In this document: positions 54,516-63,663 of the stretch, one piece after another
Layout: every line of letters starts with the position of its first letter
Position numbering within the stretch: the stretch's first letter is position 1
Position numbers and translations under genes: made by a program
The notes under the pieces: model-generated
Told to the model about the DNA's origin: nothing
The model's database searches: none
What the model saw: the letters and a program-made list of their open reading frames with translations, nothing else
From: Aquabacterium sp.
Lineage (GTDB): Bacteria > Pseudomonadota > Gammaproteobacteria > Burkholderiales > Burkholderiaceae_C
DNA: 64,000 bases
NCBI GenBank assembly: GCA_029865965.1
Contig: JARXAJ010000298.1
Span: 36,884 to 100,883 of the forward strand
Direction of reading: 5' to 3'

Positions 54516-56602
54516 GCGCCGGGCTCCGGCAGCAGAAAGCTGCGCGGCGACCGCCGCAGCCGCTGGCCGATGGCGGCATACAGCCGGCGCCGGTCGGCCA
54601 GGGTGATGCCGCGTGAGCGCAGCGCCACCTTCAGCGCCAGCCAGAAGCTCACGCCCAGGTTCAGCAGGCCGGTGGCCACCAGGCCGGCCACGCACCACCA
54701 GAAGGCCGGCTCGGCCAGGATTGGCCAGCCCAGCGTGCTGGCGGCTGCCGCCAGCTGGCCGGTGCCCAGGGTGACGTGGCGCACGTCCAGCGGGATGCCG
54801 ACGAAGGCCAGCAGCGCCGGCGTCAGCCCCAGCAGCAGGCCCAGCGAGACGTTGGCGGCAATGCCGGAAATGTTGGCCCGCCACCAGATCGACCAGCGCC
54901 CGGCCCGGCTGGCGCCCAGCCGGGCGACGATGCCGGGGTTGTGGGCCAGGGCGCTGTCGAGCCGGTGGTAGACGAACCAGTTCTCCACCCAGCCGGCGAT
55001 CAGGCTGCTGGCAAACAGCAGCACGCCGGTGAAGGCGGCGAACAGCGCAGTCGGGCCCAGCAGGGTGAGCGAGTGCAGCACGTACTGCGCGCTTTGCGCG
55101 CCCACCAGCGGCGCGCCCATCAGCCACCAGGCGGCCCATTGCACCAGCAGCACCACCGGGACCACCGCCGCGATGTTGCCGGCGATGCCGGCGAACTGCG
55201 ACCGCACCAGGTGCGCCACCTCGTCGACGAAGCCGGCGATGGCCTGGGCCTCGCGGGCTGTGTCTTCGATGCCGGTGTCGGCGTCGCTGGCATCGGGCCG
55301 CCCGGCGCCGATGCGCAGCGCGCCCAGTTTCGCGGCCATGGCCGGTGCTGTCATCGCCGGCTGCTTGGTGGCCACCGTCCAGTGCAGCAGGTGCACGATC
55401 AGGAAGCTGATGGCGTAGTTCATCCCGGCGCCGAAGCCGGCCCAGAACGGCGCCAGGCCCAGCGCCAGGATGGCGAACTTGGCAAAGGTGGTGCCGCCGA
55501 TGATGGCCCCGCCACCCACCGCTGCCCGCAGCATGGCGCGGTATTCGGCCCGGTTGCGGGTGATGTAGTGCTCACCGGTCACGGCATGGCGCTCGGCCAC
55601 CTTGCGCGCCATCAGTGAATACTGGCGCGCCAGCAGCGCATGCAGGCTGCGGCGTTGACGCGACAGGCCCGCCAGATCCACCAGCAGTTGTTGCAGCTCG
55701 CGCTGCGGCAAGTCAGACAGGGCCAGGTCGACCAGGGTCTCCAGGCGGTCGCAGCGCGCCAGCAGCTGGTCGACCTCGAACACGATGTTGACCGAGACGC
55801 CGTGTGCCTCCAGGTGGTCGGGCACGCTGGCGGCGGCTGCGCGGCAGCGGTGCACCAGGGCGCGCAGGTAGGTGGCGGCTTGTGCCGTGGCGGTGGCGTC
55901 GCCAGCCACCAGGGCGTCCACCAGGGATTCGCTGGCCCGGGCCAGTTGCTCGAACGGCCGCCCGGCCAGCAGCTCGGCGCCCATGCGCTGGCGCAGCGCG
56001 GGGGCAAAGGCAGCCGCCCGGATGGCGCTGACCAGCCAGGTCATGGCCTGCACCACCGGGGCGCGCCAATCGTCCACGCTGCCCGGCTCGGCTGCCGCCG
56101 CAGGTGGGCCGCCGTTGCCGCGCGCGGCCGACAGCAGCGCGGCCAGCCCCGCCAGCGTGGCGGTGTCGATGGCGGCCAGCCAGGCGGGGTCGGTGTCGTT
56201 GTCGAACAGCAGCAGGAACAGCGCGCCACCGTCGTTGGTGTCGGGCGTGCCGGGCAGCCAGCGCAGCGCCAGGCGCTCGGCCACCTCGCCCCACAGGGCC
56301 CGCCGCGCTGTGAAGCCAAAGTCGGCCAGCAGGGCGGCCAGGTCGGTCTCACGCCAGAAGCGGCCCAGCAGCGCCACGAAGCGTGCCCGCGGCTCGGGGT
56401 TGCGCTCGAGCATGTTCAGCAGGTGCTTCAGGCGCAGCACCGGCCTGGGTGTGGCGCCGGCGTCGGCGTCGGCGTCCGCATCGGCCCGGCCGTGGCGCAG
56501 CCATTCGATCAGGCGCACCAGCCAGATATGGCGCTCGGGCCGGCTGGCCTTGGGGTCGGCGGCGTTGAGCAACGCTGTCAGGTCCCAGGCGGCAGCTTTC
56601 AT
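54512..56602 (-). CDS. Multi-pass membrane protein of the 'site-specific recombinase' (SpecificRecomb) family
   Basis: 696 residues from ATG 56602; the tracked 2039-residue ORF is this gene extended by open frame antisense to apaG, rpe and the STAND gene. The N-terminal half is helical and soluble (LKHLLNMLERNPEPRARFVA). The C-terminal half has about six helices and family blocks such as EHYITRNRAEYRAMLRAAVG, GGAIIGGTTFAKFAILAL and AGWVENWFVYHRLDSALAHN. The family name comes from old annotation; nothing here resembles a recombinase active site. A (GACGCC)n-type tract encodes RADADADADAGA. Function unknown. Confidence 0.88.
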   Translation of the reverse strand: MKAAAWDLTALLNAADPKASRPERHIWLVRLIEWLRHGRADADADADAGATPRPVLRLKHLLNMLERNPEPRARFVALLGRFWRETDLAALLADFGFTARRALWGEVAERLALRWLPGTPDTNDGGALFLLLFDNDTDPAWLAAIDTATLAGLAALLSAARGNGGPPAAAAEPGSVDDWRAPVVQAMTWLVSAIRAAAFAPALRQRMGAELLAGRPFEQLARASESLVDALVAGDATATAQAATYLRALVHRCRAAAASVPDHLEAHGVSVNIVFEVDQLLARCDRLETLVDLALSDLPQRELQQLLVDLAGLSRQRRSLHALLARQYSLMARKVAERHAVTGEHYITRNRAEYRAMLRAAVGGGAIIGGTTFAKFAILALGLAPFWAGFGAGMNYAISFLIVHLLHWTVATKQPAMTAPAMAAKLGALRIGAGRPDASDADTGIEDTAREAQAIAGFVDEVAHLVRSQFAGIAGNIAAVVPVVLLVQWAAWWLMGAPLVGAQSAQYVLHSLTLLGPTALFAAFTGVLLFASSLIAGWVENWFVYHRLDSALAHNPGIVARLGASRAGRWSIWWRANISGIAANVSLGLLLGLTPALLAFVGIPLDVRHVTLGTGQLAAAASTLGWPILAEPAFWWCVAGLVATGLLNLGVSFWLALKVALRSRGITLADRRRLYAAIGQRLRRSPRSFLLPEPGA

Positions 56603-56684
56603 CGCGGGCCCTGGCGCAACGTGCTGTGGCGGCGGGGCACCAGGTGCTCGCCGGCCCCAGGCTGCAAGCGCCCCGGGGGCAGCA

Positions 56685-57059
56685 TCAATGCAGCGCGGCC
56701 GCGTCGGCCAGGGCGAATTCGGGCACGGGGGATTCGAACCAGCGTGCGTCTTCGGTGATGCAGAAGAAGCGGCCCTGCATCGATCCCTGCGGCGTGCCGA
56801 TCTGCGCCCAGCTGGTGTATTCGAACTGCTCGCCGGGCTTGAGCAGCGGCTGGTGGCCCACCACGCCCAGGCCGCGCACCTCTTGCACGCCGCCGCGGTG
56901 GTCGGTGATCTGCCAGTGACGTGCCACCAGTTGCGCCGCCACGCTGCCGGTGTTGCGGATGGTGACGGTGTAAGCAAAGCCGTAGAGCTGCTGCGCGGCA
57001 TCGGTCTGCTCGGGCAACGGGCGCACGGCCACGGTGGAGGTGAAACTGGGTTGGGCCAT
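56685..57059 (-). CDS. apaG: ApaG protein (Co2+/Mg2+ efflux protein family, DUF525)
   Basis: 124 residues from ATG 57059 (ATG 57068 also possible). It has the fibronectin-III-like ApaG fold: YGFAYTVTIRNTGSVAAQLV, ARHWQITDHRGGVQEVRGLG, VVGHQPLLKPGEQFEYTSWA and GSMQGRFFCITEDARWFESP. The name refers to old genetic links to cobalt resistance and Ap4A; the biochemical role is unclear. It is divergent from rpe, an arrangement common in Betaproteobacteria. Confidence 0.95.
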   Translation of the reverse strand: MAQPSFTSTVAVRPLPEQTDAAQQLYGFAYTVTIRNTGSVAAQLVARHWQITDHRGGVQEVRGLGVVGHQPLLKPGEQFEYTSWAQIGTPQGSMQGRFFCITEDARWFESPVPEFALADAAALH

Positions 57060-57115
57060 GGCGCGCATTCTAGGAAGCAAGTGAAAATCCACGCCACCCC
57101 ACCACATTGCGCCCC

Positions 57116-57811
57116 ATGCCCCGCACCTTCCGCATTGCCCCCAGCCTGCTCTCGGCCGATTTCGCCCAGTTGGGCACGGAGGTGAAGAACGTCGTCGCCG
57201 CCGGCGCCGACTGGATCCATTTCGACGTGATGGACAACCACTACGTGCCCAACCTCACCTTCGGCCCGATGGTGTGCCAGGCGCTGCGCCCGCATGCCGT
57301 GCGCGCCGATGGCAGCCGCGTGCCCATCGACGTGCACCTGATGGTGCAGCCGGTGGACGCGCTGGCCCAGGCCTTTGCCCAGGCCGGCGCCGACCTGATC
57401 AGCTTCCACCCCGATGCCAGCGCCCATGTCGACCGCACGCTGCAGCTGATCCGCGCGGCCGGCTGCCAGGCCGGCCTGGTGTTCAACCCCGCCACACCGG
57501 TGGATGTGCTGGAGTGGGTGATCGACAAGGTCGACCTGGTGCTGGTGATGAGCGTGAACCCCGGCTTCGGCGGGCAGAGTTTCATCCCTGCAACGCTGCG
57601 CAAGGTGGAGAAGCTGCGCAAGCTCATCGACGCCCACCACCGCGAGACAGGGCGCGACATCCGCCTCGAGGTGGACGGCGGCATCAAGATCGACAACATC
57701 CGCGCCGTGGCCGATGCCGGGGCCGATACCTTCGTGGCCGGCAGTGCCATCTTCGGTGCGCCCGATTACAAGGCGGTCATCGACACCATGCGCCAGCAAC
57801 TGGCCCGCTGA
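57116..57811 (+). CDS. rpe: Ribulose-phosphate 3-epimerase
   Basis: 231 residues from ATG 57116; a TTG at 57107 is the tracked start. TIM-barrel motifs: [78 protein letters not shown] and [20 protein letters not shown], which carry the two metal-histidine/aspartate pairs and the phosphate site. It interconverts ribulose-5-P and xylulose-5-P in the pentose phosphate/Calvin pathway. Confidence 0.97.
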   Translation: MPRTFRIAPSLLSADFAQLGTEVKNVVAAGADWIHFDVMDNHYVPNLTFGPMVCQALRPHAVRADGSRVPIDVHLMVQPVDALAQAFAQAGADLISFHPDASAHVDRTLQLIRAAGCQAGLVFNPATPVDVLEWVIDKVDLVLVMSVNPGFGGQSFIPATLRKVEKLRKLIDAHHRETGRDIRLEVDGGIKIDNIRAVADAGADTFVAGSAIFGAPDYKAVIDTMRQQLAR

Positions 57812-57832
57812 CCAGGCGCCCCACCACCCTTC

Positions 57833-60664
57833 ATGCAAGCCGTCCGCTCCCTGTTGCTGACCGACGTGGTCGACAGCACCCGGCTGTCGCAGCTGCTGGG
57901 CGACTTGGCCATGGCCGACCTGTGGGCCGCGCACGACCGCCTGGCGCGCGACCTGCTGCAGCCTTGGCGCGGGCGCGAGATCGACAAGACCGACGGCATG
58001 CTGCTGTTGTTCGACAGCCCGGCCGATGCGGCGCAATATGCGCTGGCTTACCACCAGGCGCTGGCCGGCCTGCAGCCGCCGCTGCTTGCACGTGCCGGCC
58101 TGCATGTGGGCCCGGTGCTGCTGCGCGAGAACACGCCCGATGACATCGCCCGCGGCGCCAAGCCGCTGGAGGTGGACGGCCTGGCCAAGCCCACCGCCGC
58201 GCGGGTGATGGCGCTGGCCCGTGGCGGCCAGACCCTGCTCAGCGCCGACGCCCACCAGGCCCTGGCGGCCGACGGCCTGCCCGCCGGCCTGGCCGTGTTG
58301 TCGCACGGGCATTGGGTGCTCAAGGGCGTGGCCGACCCGGTGGAGCTGTTTGCGCTGGGCGCTGAAGGCGACGGCGCAGGCGCGCCCGACGACGGCGACA
58401 AGGCCCACCGCGTGGTGCGCCAGGGCGGGCGCTGGCTGCCGGTGCGCCAGATCGCCAACAACCTGCCGGCGCAGCTCACGTCCTTCGTCGGGCGTGAACG
58501 CGAGCTGGCCGAGCTGAAGGCGCTGCTGGCCCAGGCCCGCATGGTCACGCTGCTGGGCATGGGCGGCCTGGGCAAGACCCGGCTGTCGCTGCAATTGGCA
58601 GCCGAGCAGATGGCGCTGTACCCCGACGGCGTGTGGTTCCTCGACCTGGCACCGCTGCGTGACGGCGCGCTGGTGCTCAGCGAGGCGGCCCAGGTCCTGG
58701 GCGTGCGTGAAGAGCCGGGCCGGTCGCTGCAGCAGTCGCTGGCAGCGCATGTGCAGGGCAGGTGCATGCTGCTGATCCTGGACAACTGCGAGCACCTGGT
58801 GGCTGGCGCCGCCCGCCTGGCGCATGCGCTGTTGCAGGCCGCGCCCCAGATCACCTGCATCGCCAGCAGCCGCGAGGCCCTGCGCCTGCCCGGCGAATGC
58901 GTCTACCCCATTCTGCCGCTGCCCGTGCCGGCTGCCGCCGACAGTGCGGCGCAGCGTGCGGGCTCGCCCGCCGTGCAGCTGTTTGCGCAGCGGGCCCAGG
59001 CCCACCGGCCCGACTTCCAGCTCGGGCCCGACGAACTGCCGGCCGTGGCCGCCCTGGTGGCGCGGCTGGAGGGCATCCCGCTGGCGCTGGAGCTGGCTGC
59101 CGCCCGGGTGCGCAGCATGTCGGTGGCCGACATCAACCGCCGCCTGGCCAAGCGCTACCAGGTGCTGACCGGCGGGTCGGTGGTGCTGGCCGAGCGGCAG
59201 CAAACCTTGCGTGCGCTGGTCGATTGGTCCTACGACATGCTGGGTGCGGCCGAGCAGCGGCTGCTGCAGCGCGTGGCGGTGTTTGCCGGCGGCTTCAACC
59301 TGGATGCGGCTGAGCAGGTCTGCGCCGACGACGACCTGGTGCCCGACTGGGAGGTGCCCGACCTGCTGGCGTCGCTGGTCGAGAAATCGCTGCTGGGCCT
59401 GGCGCAGCAGGGTGAGTCGGCGCGCTACCAGATGCTGGAGACGCTGCGCGACTATGCCGCCGAGAAGCTGCAGGCCAGCGGCGACCGGCCCGCCACGGCG
59501 GCGCGGCATTGCGGTGTGTTCTTCACCCTGGCCAAGCAGGGGCGTGACGGGCTGCAGGGCCCGCAGCAGGGCCACTGGCTGGACCGCCTGTCCACCGAGC
59601 ACGACAACCTGCGTGAGGCCATGGCCACCGCCCAGGCCGGCGGCGCGCCTGGCGGCGACCCGTTCGTGGCGGTGAAGCTGGTGGTGGCGCTGCAGAACTT
59701 CTGGATCATGCGCGGCCATGTGCGCGAGGGCCGTGACGCTGCAGCCGCGATGCGGGCCCTGCCGGCAGTGCAGGCGTCCGACCAGGCACTGGGCCATGTG
59801 CTGTACGTGGCCGCTGCCCTGGCCTGGGTGGAAGGCGAGCCGGCCGAAGCCCTGCGCCTGCTTGACGATTGCCTGGCGCGGCGGCGTGCGCTGGGCAACA
59901 GCATCGACGTGGCCGCCACGCTGTCGACCCGGTCGGTGGCGCGGCTGGGCAGTGGCGACGCCGCCGGCGCGCAGGCCGACGCGCGCGAGGCGCTGGCCAG
60001 CTTCAGCGCCAGCGGCTACCGGGTGGGCGAGGCCATCACCCTGCTGCAGCTGGGCGAGGCCACTGCCTTTGCAGGCGACGACGCCGCAGCGCTGGCCCAC
60101 CTGGAGGCGGCGCGCGCCATCGTGCGCGAGATCAAGCACCCCGAGACCGAAGGCGAGGTGGAGCGCTTGCTGGGCGATCAGGCCTTGGCCGCCGGTGATA
60201 TCCCCGCAGCAACGCAGGGCCATGCCCGGTCCATGGCGGTGTGCGCGGCAGCCGGTGACCTGCGCGGTGAGGCCCAGGCCCGCGCCGCGCTGGCGCGCAC
60301 CGACCTGGCTGCGGGCCGGCTGGGCGCCGCTGCCGGCCATCTGCAAGCCGCGCTGCAGGCCTTTGACCGGTTCGCCATGCGTGCGCCGTGGCTGCAAGGG
60401 CTGGAAGACACGGTCGCCTGGGCGGTGCAGCGTGGCGGCGCCATGATGGCGCTGGCGGCTGCGTTGGCGGCAGCCGCCGGGCAAGAACGCGCTGCCACCG
60501 GTCTTGCCCGCAGCCCACGCGCGCAGCGGGCCTGGCTGGCTGTGCTGGACGCGCAGCGCCTGGCCCTGGGCGCGTCTGCGTTCGACACGGCCTGGCAGGA
60601 AGGCCTGGCCTGGAGCCATGCCCAAGCCCACCGGCAGGCGCTGGCCGCGCTGGAAGGCTGCTGA
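57833..60664 (+). CDS. Adenylate-cyclase-domain / STAND ATPase / TPR regulator
   Basis: 943 residues from ATG 57833. Residues 1 to about 165 form a class III nucleotide cyclase-like domain (SLLLTDVVDSTRLSQLLGDL, EIDKTDGMLLLFDSPADAAQ, ARAGLHVGPVLLRE). The first metal aspartate is present; the full catalytic set is uncertain. Residues 190-500 are a STAND NTPase: TSFVGRERELAELKALLAQA, Walker A LLGMGGLGKTRLSLQLAAEQ, Walker B LLILDNCEHLVAGAARLAHA. The rest is TPR-like. There is no LuxR-type helix-turn-helix at the end, so it is probably a signalling scaffold rather than a DNA-binding regulator. Confidence 0.9.
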   Translation: MQAVRSLLLTDVVDSTRLSQLLGDLAMADLWAAHDRLARDLLQPWRGREIDKTDGMLLLFDSPADAAQYALAYHQALAGLQPPLLARAGLHVGPVLLRENTPDDIARGAKPLEVDGLAKPTAARVMALARGGQTLLSADAHQALAADGLPAGLAVLSHGHWVLKGVADPVELFALGAEGDGAGAPDDGDKAHRVVRQGGRWLPVRQIANNLPAQLTSFVGRERELAELKALLAQARMVTLLGMGGLGKTRLSLQLAAEQMALYPDGVWFLDLAPLRDGALVLSEAAQVLGVREEPGRSLQQSLAAHVQGRCMLLILDNCEHLVAGAARLAHALLQAAPQITCIASSREALRLPGECVYPILPLPVPAAADSAAQRAGSPAVQLFAQRAQAHRPDFQLGPDELPAVAALVARLEGIPLALELAAARVRSMSVADINRRLAKRYQVLTGGSVVLAERQQTLRALVDWSYDMLGAAEQRLLQRVAVFAGGFNLDAAEQVCADDDLVPDWEVPDLLASLVEKSLLGLAQQGESARYQMLETLRDYAAEKLQASGDRPATAARHCGVFFTLAKQGRDGLQGPQQGHWLDRLSTEHDNLREAMATAQAGGAPGGDPFVAVKLVVALQNFWIMRGHVREGRDAAAAMRALPAVQASDQALGHVLYVAAALAWVEGEPAEALRLLDDCLARRRALGNSIDVAATLSTRSVARLGSGDAAGAQADAREALASFSASGYRVGEAITLLQLGEATAFAGDDAAALAHLEAARAIVREIKHPETEGEVERLLGDQALAAGDIPAATQGHARSMAVCAAAGDLRGEAQARAALARTDLAAGRLGAAAGHLQAALQAFDRFAMRAPWLQGLEDTVAWAVQRGGAMMALAAALAAAAGQERAATGLARSPRAQRAWLAVLDAQRLALGASAFDTAWQEGLAWSHAQAHRQALAALEGC

Positions 60665-60724
60665 ATCAGGCAGCGGCCAGCAGCTGTGCCTGGCCGGCTT
60701 TCAGGCGCTCAGGCTTTCAGGCCC

Positions 60725-61537
60725 TCAGGTGCGGCGGCGGCGCAACCAGGCTGCCGAGCCCAGGGCCGCCAGCACCAGCGCCAGGCTGCCTGGCTCGGGT
60801 ACCGGCGTGGCGGTCACGATCTGCCGCACAAAAACGCCTTTCTCATCCAGCAGCACGCCGAGCGTGTTGCCATTGGTATCCCGCAGAGCGGGGCTGCCGT
60901 CCCCGTTGAAGGTGGTGAGCACCTGCGTCAGACCGGCCGTGCTGGCCAGGACAGGCAGGTTGCCAGGGACAGGCCCGTCTCCCTCGTCGCTGCAGTTGAA
61001 GCAGGTCACCACCGGGCCGAGAACGCCGAAGTGCAGGCCGAACGAATTGTTCAGGGCAGCGACGACGACCCCGTTGAAGTTTGCCGAGGTCGGCGATGTC
61101 AGGGTCGGCAGATTGATGAACTGCCCGGCGTCCACGCCGACGATCTGCTGGCCCAGCACCCGCACCCGGGTCACGCCGAAGGCACCAGGATTCGGGGGGC
61201 TGAACGGCGGGTTCATCTCGAAGTTGAACGAGTTCGGGCTGTTCTCATCGAAGGTGCCGGGGTTGGCAAGGCCGATGTCAAACAGCCGCAGCTTGGCGCT
61301 CAAGACGGTGGAGCCGGCGCAAGCGCCGCCCGCTGTGGTGTAGATGCCATCGTCCTGCAAGCGGCAGGCGTCAGGCACGTCCCACTCGGCTTTCACCTGG
61401 TACCACAGCCCGGGCAAGAACGACCCGAACGCGGGGTCCCAGTTGCCTGTCACCAGGCCTGCTTGGGCGCCGAGCGGGCTGGCCAGGGCCAGCACCAGGG
61501 CGGCGCGGCTGGCGATGGCCTTCAGTGGTTTCTTCAT
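60725..61537 (-). CDS. PEP-CTERM sorting-domain protein, unknown function
   Basis: 270 residues from ATG 61537, with GGAG five bases before it. Signal peptide (IASRAALVLALASPLGAQA), then a beta-rich domain with four cysteines (DACRLQDDG, GGACAGS, VTCFNCSDEG). The C-terminal tail is VPEPGSLALVLAALGSAAWL then RRRRT, a textbook PEP-CTERM. It is about 45 kb from the exosortase and 42 kb from the other cargo, so substrates of XrtA are scattered. Upstream it faces the glutaminase gene across a G-tract region. Confidence 0.88.
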   Translation of the reverse strand: MKKPLKAIASRAALVLALASPLGAQAGLVTGNWDPAFGSFLPGLWYQVKAEWDVPDACRLQDDGIYTTAGGACAGSTVLSAKLRLFDIGLANPGTFDENSPNSFNFEMNPPFSPPNPGAFGVTRVRVLGQQIVGVDAGQFINLPTLTSPTSANFNGVVVAALNNSFGLHFGVLGPVVTCFNCSDEGDGPVPGNLPVLASTAGLTQVLTTFNGDGSPALRDTNGNTLGVLLDEKGVFVRQIVTATPVPEPGSLALVLAALGSAAWLRRRRT

Positions 61538-61652
61538 GGGTGCTCCGTGACGGTCGAGGGGGTGGCAACTGGCAGGACTTCTGCGCAAACCGTGCAAAAG
61601 TGACTGGATTGCCATTGGAATGCAGGGCTTCAGGTTTGCCAGCCGCTTCCTT

Positions 61653-61707
61653 GGGGGTGACCCCCGGCTCCGGGGGGGGGCGGTGGCAACCCCATCCCGG
61701 GGGGGGG
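61653..61707 (+). repeat. G-tract region with two runs of nine G between divergent genes
   Basis: Runs of nine G are at 61672-61680 and 61699-61707, starting 27 bases apart, preceded by the small inverted repeat GGGGG-TGA-CCCCC at 61653-61665. The region lies between the starts of the PEP-CTERM gene and the glutaminase fusion. Such runs are prone to slippage and can form G-quadruplexes; they are also prone to assembly error. Confidence 0.75.
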
Positions 61708-61818
61708 CATGCCTGCCTGGGGCAGATCTGTGGCCATGCACAGACGAAGTGCATGCAGATGCGTTTGCGGCAGGACAAGCATCGGCGGCGTGCGCATGGT
61801 TCTTGCCAGTCTCCGGTC

Positions 61819-63663
61819 ATGACACCCGCGCTGCCTGTTGCCCCTTCACCGATCCAGTCCTACCTGGACACCCTGCACCGCGCTTTCAGCGGCCTCAGCC
61901 ACGGCCAGGTGGCCACCTATATCCCCGAGCTGGCCAAGGTGGCACCCGACGGCTTCGGCATCGTGCTGGCCACGGTGGACGGCCATGTGTACGAGGTTGG
62001 CGACACCCGGCTGCCGTTCTCGATCCAGTCGGTGTCCAAGCCCTTCGTCTATGGCGTGGCGCTGGAAGACTGCGGCCGTGCCCGGGTCGAGCAGGCCATC
62101 GGCATGGAGCCCACCGGCGACCCGTTCAACGCCATCAGCCTGGAGCCCGGCACCGGCCGGCCGCTGAACCCGATGATCAATGCCGGTGCCATTGCCGCGG
62201 CTGCCCTGGTGGCGGGCGCCACCGAGGCCGACCGCCTGGCCCGGGTGCTGGGCGCGCTGTCGGCCTTTGCCGGCCGGGCGCTGGATGTCGACGCCGCCAT
62301 CTTCGAATCCGAACGCGACACCGGCCACCGCAACCGCGCCATCGGCCACATGCTGCGCAACTACGGCATTGTCGATGGCGACCCCGAGCCGGCGCTGGGC
62401 CTGTACTTCCGCCAGTGCGCGGTGCGGGTGGACTGCCGCGACCTGGCGCTGATGGCCGCCACCCTGGCCAACGGCGGCATCAACCCGGCCACCGGTGCGC
62501 GTGCGGTGCGCAGCGAGTTCATCGAGCCGATGCTCAGCCTGATGACCACCTGCGGCATGTATGACTTCTCAGGCGCCTGGGTCTACAACGTCGGCCTGCC
62601 GGCCAAGAGCGGCGTGGGCGGCGGCATCATCGCGGTGCTGCCGGGCCAGCTGGGCATCGGCGTGTATTCACCCCGGCTGGATGAGCGCGGCAACAGCGCC
62701 CGCGGCGTGGCGGTGTGCCAGCGCATCAGCAGCGACCTGGGCCTGCATTTCCTGCAACCGCCGCGGCCGTCGGTGGCCACGGTGCGGGCCCGCTACACGC
62801 TGCAGGGCGTGCGCTCCAAGCGCCGCCGCACACCCGCCGAAAGCCGGTTGCTCGACGGCCTGGGCCAGCAGGTCGAGGTGTTCGAGCTGCAGGGCGACCT
62901 GCGCTTTGCCACGCTGGAACCGGTGTTGCGCGCCATCGTGGCGGGCAGCGCGTTGATGATGGTGCTCGACTTCAAGCGCGTGGGCCATGTCGATGGTGGC
63001 GCCACACGCATGCTGGCCGGCCTGGCCAGCCGCTGTGCTGCGCTGGGCCAGCCATTGTTGCTGAGCCGGGTGCGCCGGGGTGACTTGCTGGCCGGGCTGG
63101 ACGGCATGCTGGCGCCGCAGGCGATCCGGTCGGTGACATTCCAGCCCGCGCTGGACGCGGCGCTGGAGTGGTGTGAACGCCGTCTGCTGGCCAGGCCGGC
63201 GCCGGATGGCGCAGCCCGCGCCGTCCTGCCGCTGGCCGACAGCCGCCTGTGCCGTGGCCTGACAGCCGACGAGTTGGTGCAATTGCAGGCGCAGCTGCGG
63301 CGCAGCCAGCATGAGTCGGGCAGCCTGATCGTGCAGCGTGGTGAGCCGGCTGACGCGCTGTACCTGCTGTCCGCTGGCGAGGTGAGCGTGATCGTCAGCC
63401 TGCCCGGTGGCGGCCACAAGCGCCTGTCAACCCTGTCGGCCGGCATGGTGTTCGGCGAAGCCGCCCTGATCGCCGGCGGCCAGCGCTCGGCCGATGTGCG
63501 TGCCGACACAGCGGTCGACTGCTGGGCGCTGAGCGCCGAGGTGTTCGAGCGCCTGAAACTGGAGCAACCCCGCCTGGCCATCACCCTGCTGCACAACCTG
63601 CTGGCCACCGCCAGCGAGACCATCGGCCGGTTGACGGCAGAGGTGGCGGCGCTGGAAGGGTGA
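61819..63663 (+). CDS. glsA: Glutaminase with C-terminal STAS and cyclic-nucleotide-binding domains
   Basis: 614 residues from ATG 61819; the tracked start 61525 passes through the G-tracts and is not supported. Residues 1 to about 310 are a serine-dependent beta-lactamase-like glutaminase: IQSVSKPFVYGVALEDCG (SxxK at about S71-K74), GTGRPLNPMINAGAIAAAAL, LRNYGIVDGDPEPALGLYFR and KSGVGGGIIAVLPG. At about 350-450 a STAS domain follows (VFELQGDLRFATLEPVLRAI). At about 490-600 there is a cNMP-binding fold (RGEPADALYLLSAGEVSVIV, LSAGMVFGEAALIAGGQRSA) without a DNA-binding domain. It turns glutamine into glutamate and ammonia; the extra domains should sense a ligand or partner. Confidence 0.92.
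   Translation: MTPALPVAPSPIQSYLDTLHRAFSGLSHGQVATYIPELAKVAPDGFGIVLATVDGHVYEVGDTRLPFSIQSVSKPFVYGVALEDCGRARVEQAIGMEPTGDPFNAISLEPGTGRPLNPMINAGAIAAAALVAGATEADRLARVLGALSAFAGRALDVDAAIFESERDTGHRNRAIGHMLRNYGIVDGDPEPALGLYFRQCAVRVDCRDLALMAATLANGGINPATGARAVRSEFIEPMLSLMTTCGMYDFSGAWVYNVGLPAKSGVGGGIIAVLPGQLGIGVYSPRLDERGNSARGVAVCQRISSDLGLHFLQPPRPSVATVRARYTLQGVRSKRRRTPAESRLLDGLGQQVEVFELQGDLRFATLEPVLRAIVAGSALMMVLDFKRVGHVDGGATRMLAGLASRCAALGQPLLLSRVRRGDLLAGLDGMLAPQAIRSVTFQPALDAALEWCERRLLARPAPDGAARAVLPLADSRLCRGLTADELVQLQAQLRRSQHESGSLIVQRGEPADALYLLSAGEVSVIVSLPGGGHKRLSTLSAGMVFGEAALIAGGQRSADVRADTAVDCWALSAEVFERLKLEQPRLAITLLHNLLATASETIGRLTAEVAALEG

Noticed and set aside
54512-60631. Open frame of 2039 residues on the - strand
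   Set aside because: Only the part to 56602 has family motifs; the rest is antisense to apaG, rpe and the STAND gene and has the Gln/His/Arg-rich composition of a shadow frame in high-GC DNA.
61570-61586. TGGCAG-N5-CTGCGC, possible sigma-54 site before the glutaminase fusion
   Set aside because: GG-N10-GC spacing fits but it lies about 230 bases from the start with the G-tracts between; such matches occur by chance in GC-rich DNA.
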